Shown here in pieces: positions 61,644-64,000 of a DNA stretch of 64,000 nucleotides; the first letter of the stretch is position 1; every line of letters starts with the position of its first letter. The DNA is from Hydrogenophilales bacterium 16-64-40 (lineage in GTDB: Bacteria > Pseudomonadota > Gammaproteobacteria > Burkholderiales > Thiobacillaceae): positions 83,528-147,527 of the forward strand of contig NCGX01000004.1 in assembly GCA_002256995.1 (NCBI GenBank), read 5' to 3'. The notes under the pieces are model-generated. The model was not told where the DNA came from and did no database searches. It worked only from the letters and a program-made list of their open reading frames with translations. The translations under genes were made by a program, and so were the position numbers.

Positions 61644-63569
61644 ATGCGCCCTCGACGCGTACTAGGGGGACTGGCCATCGTCCTCTCCGTGGTTGCCCTG
61701 CCGATCCTGGTGCTGGCCACAACCAGCAACTGGAACTGGCTGCGCGGGCCGCTCAGCCGCTATGTTCAGGACACCACCGGTCGCACCTTGCTGCTGCAAG
61801 GCGACCTGAAGGTACACCTGGGATGGCCGCACACGCGGATACATGCAGCAGGCGTGGCGTTCTCCAATCCGCCCTGGGCGCATGAAAAGCAGATGTTCGA
61901 AGCCCGCAACGTCGGCTTTTCACTCGCCATGCTGCCGCTGTTGGACGGCCGCATTGTGCTCAACGAGGTGAAGCTGGATCGGGCCGTGGCATGGTTCGAG
62001 AAGGCTGCCGACGGCAGAAAAAACTGGCTGCTCGACCGCCAGCAGCGCGATGAAAGCGCGCGCATCACGGTCAACCATGTCGCCATCAAAGCAGGACGTA
62101 TAGGCTATAGCGACGTGCGGCAAAAAACCGCGATCAGCGCAATCGTCGCAACCCGTGACGCGTCGACCGCCACCGTCACGCCGCTGAGTGTCACCGCGCA
62201 AGGGCAATACCGCGGCCTCAAGCTCAAGGCGCAAGCCCACGGTGCCAGCGTGCTGACCTTGCGCGAGGTCAAGACGCCGTACCGGCTGAAACTGACCGGA
62301 ACAATCGGCCCGACCACGGTGCGCGCCGACGGCACCATCACCCATCTGGCCGAGCTTTCCGCGATCGATCTCGAAATCGGCCTGAGCGGCGGCAGCCTGG
62401 CCCAGCTCTATCCGCTGTTCGGCATAGTCTTGCCGGATACGCCGCCGTATGCCACGCAGGGGCGTTTGCTGCGCCAGGCGCAGCGCTGGCGATACGAGAA
62501 GTTTTCCGGCCGGATCGGGCGCAGCGACATTGCCGGCACATTGCAGGTGGACACCGGCGGCAAGCGCCGCAAACTGACGGCGACGCTGGCTTCGCGCCAA
62601 CTGAATTTGGCCGATCTGGGGCCGCTGGTGGGCAGCGATCATTCATCGGCTGCATCGGCATCCGGCGCGCTTGCCGCTGATCAACCGGCTGCAGGACGCC
62701 GGGTGTTGCCGACCACGCCGTTTCGCAGCGAACGCTGGCCGCAGATGGATGCCGATGTCACGTTCAAGGCGGCATCGATCAAGCACAACGCCGCGCTGCC
62801 GATCGATACGCTCTCCACCCGCCTGCAATTGAAGGACGCGGTGTTGACCCTCGACCCGCTGCGCGTTGGCGTCGCGGGCGGCAGCCTGGCAGGTTCGCTC
62901 ATGCTCGATGCACGCCAGCAACCGATTCGGGCGCGCGCCGACCTGAACGAACGCAAAATCCGTCTTGCCCGGCTATTTCCTACCTTTGACCAGAACAAGG
63001 CCAGCATTGGCCAGCTCAATGGCGATATCAGCCTGCGAGGGCGTGGCGATACCGTAGCAGCCATGCTGGGCAGCGCCGATGGCAAGCTGGCGATGGTGAT
63101 CAACGAGGGTGAAATCAGCAAGCTGATGATGGAGTCGGTCGGCCTGCATCTGCTTGAAATCCTGCAACTGAAGATCAGCGGCGACAAACCCATCCGCATC
63201 CGCTGCGGGGTGGCCGACTTCGACGTCAAGCAGGGCGTCATGCAGTCCAATATCCTGGTTTTCGATACCGACATCACCCGCATTGGCGGCAGCGGCAGCA
63301 TCGACCTCGGCAAGGAGCAGCTCGACCTGACGCTGACGCCAAAATCGCGCAAACTAAGCCTGGTCTCATTGCGCACGCCGATTCATGTGCAGGGCAGTTT
63401 CGTCGATCCGCAGGTGTCGCTGGACAAGACGGCGCTGGCCGCGCGTGGACTCGGCGCGCTGGCGCTGGGTCTGGTCAACCCCTTGCTGGCGTTGTTGCCC
63501 CTGATTGAAACCGGGCCGGGCCTCGACAGCGAATGCGGTCAAATGATCCGTGAAGCCCAAACCCCTTGA
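61644..63569 (+). CDS. AsmA family protein
   Basis: A 641-residue protein with an N-terminal membrane anchor (LGGLAIVLSVVALPILVLA) and a long periplasmic body. AsmA features: the repeat-rich N-terminal region (LDRAVAWFEKAADGRKNW) and the C-terminal SLRTPIHVQGSFVDPQVSLD typical of AsmA. AsmA-type proteins are bridge-like transporters of phospholipid toward the outer membrane. The start at 61644 is chosen over a TTG at 61605 because the anchor then begins at residue 6 or so. Confidence 0.9.
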   Translation: MRPRRVLGGLAIVLSVVALPILVLATTSNWNWLRGPLSRYVQDTTGRTLLLQGDLKVHLGWPHTRIHAAGVAFSNPPWAHEKQMFEARNVGFSLAMLPLLDGRIVLNEVKLDRAVAWFEKAADGRKNWLLDRQQRDESARITVNHVAIKAGRIGYSDVRQKTAISAIVATRDASTATVTPLSVTAQGQYRGLKLKAQAHGASVLTLREVKTPYRLKLTGTIGPTTVRADGTITHLAELSAIDLEIGLSGGSLAQLYPLFGIVLPDTPPYATQGRLLRQAQRWRYEKFSGRIGRSDIAGTLQVDTGGKRRKLTATLASRQLNLADLGPLVGSDHSSAASASGALAADQPAAGRRVLPTTPFRSERWPQMDADVTFKAASIKHNAALPIDTLSTRLQLKDAVLTLDPLRVGVAGGSLAGSLMLDARQQPIRARADLNERKIRLARLFPTFDQNKASIGQLNGDISLRGRGDTVAAMLGSADGKLAMVINEGEISKLMMESVGLHLLEILQLKISGDKPIRIRCGVADFDVKQGVMQSNILVFDTDITRIGGSGSIDLGKEQLDLTLTPKSRKLSLVSLRTPIHVQGSFVDPQVSLDKTALAARGLGALALGLVNPLLALLPLIETGPGLDSECGQMIREAQTP

Positions 63570-63716
63570 GATTGACAGCAGAGTCCCTGCCCACCGGGTT
63601 GGTCACCTGAAGTTGTTTCAGCGATAGCCATAAGTCCTTGCCCTTAAGGAGCGGACAGCCCAGCGTGGCCGTGGGTCATGCATCGCGCATTGGCATTTTT
63701 CGATTCAGTATTTATA

Positions 63717-63732
63717 CTGTACATATATACAG
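63717..63732. promoter_or_regulatory. LexA-binding site (SOS box)
   Basis: CTGTACATATATACAG matches the LexA consensus CTGT-N8-ACAG exactly. It lies 16 bp before the lexA start codon, so LexA represses its own gene, as in E. coli. The -10-like TATACT (63714-63719) overlaps the box. Confidence 0.9.
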
Positions 63733-63748
63733 TATCGGAGAATGACCC

Positions 63749-64000
63749 ATGCGAGACCTGACGCGTCGCCAGGAAGAAATCTTCAGCCTGATCCGGGAAT
63801 GGATCGAGACCACCGGCCTGCCGCCCACGCGTGCGGAGATCGCGCAGCACTTCGGCTTCAGCTCGCCCAACGCGGCCGAGCAGCATCTGAAGGTGCTGGC
63901 GAAAAAGGGCGTGCTGGATCTGGTGCCGGGGATGTCGCGCGGCATCCGGCTGAAAGGCGGCGGCGGGGTGCCGCTGGTGGGCCGGGTGGCGGCAGGCAGT
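63749..64000 (+). CDS. lexA: LexA repressor, N-terminal part (cut by window end)
   Basis: The 84 residues present cover the winged-helix DNA-binding domain: [40 protein letters not shown], with the LexA recognition helix and [15 protein letters not shown], followed by the beginning of the protease domain ([10 protein letters not shown]), including the Ala-Gly autocleavage region. LexA represses SOS genes until RecA triggers self-cleavage. The frame is open at the window end. Confidence 0.95.
   Translation, partial: MRDLTRRQEEIFSLIREWIETTGLPPTRAEIAQHFGFSSPNAAEQHLKVLAKKGVLDLVPGMSRGIRLKGGGGVPLVGRVAAGS

Overview
The window is GC-rich DNA, densely packed with genes on both strands, and reads as a betaproteobacterial chromosome. 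The best fit is a sulfur-oxidising lineage such as Thiobacillus or a relative: there is a selenocysteine-type formate dehydrogenase-N operon, a dsrA-type sulfite reductase gene, a DsrC-like protein, a long-tailed IF-1 and an RpoS-type sigma factor. That placement is inference from gene content. No tRNA, rRNA, CRISPR array, transposase or prophage gene was recognised.

Layout. 1-7.6 kb: housekeeping and envelope genes (Tat-exported aldo/keto reductase, DUF6064 and DUF302 proteins, tadA, an L,D-transpeptidase, infA, an MscS channel, a glycine-zipper lipoprotein, beta-carbonic anhydrase, a lone HicA-like protein). 7.8-13.4 kb: fdnGHI-fdhE, with an in-frame UGA and SECIS-like hairpin in fdnG plus two frameshifts. 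13.6-16.9 kb: Hsp20, an M48 protease remnant, a kinase/ATPase fusion and a DksA-type protein. 16.9-21.1 kb: a tight four-gene operon of a C39-like peptidase, a RimK-like ATP-grasp ligase, a GCS2 ligase and an N-formylglutamate amidohydrolase. This is the best candidate for a poorly characterised system. 21.2-24 kb: small or unusual proteins and a DAP-dehydrogenase-like gene. 24-31.6 kb: an NAD-salvage and stress cluster (PRPP synthetase, nicotinamidase, nicotinate phosphoribosyltransferase, Lon-family protease, universal stress protein).

31.8-36.8 kb: an HPF/RaiA protein with a cold-shock-like tail, small exported proteins and PolX. 36.9-45.9 kb: signalling and general stress (CheB-CheR-histidine kinase fusion, FixJ-type regulator, RpoS-like sigma factor, PAS-GGDEF protein, sugar nucleotidyltransferase, stress proteins). 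46-49 kb: a decaying stretch with an nnrU remnant and a lone dsrA interrupted by an amber codon. 49-57 kb: a BON protein and a four-gene envelope/carbohydrate cassette. 57-64 kb: SDR, a broken alpha/beta hydrolase, CreA, a PRC-barrel protein, a DsrC-like protein, AsmA, and lexA with a perfect SOS box, cut by the window end.

A recurring feature is interrupted reading frames. Simple indels affect fdnG (twice), the DAP-dehydrogenase-like gene, the nicotinate phosphoribosyltransferase and the CheB-CheR kinase; dsrA carries a nonsense codon; several other genes look like deletion remnants. The simple indels may be sequencing errors; the remnants look like real decay. REP-like palindromic repeats occur at three intergenic sites between 32 and 42 kb.
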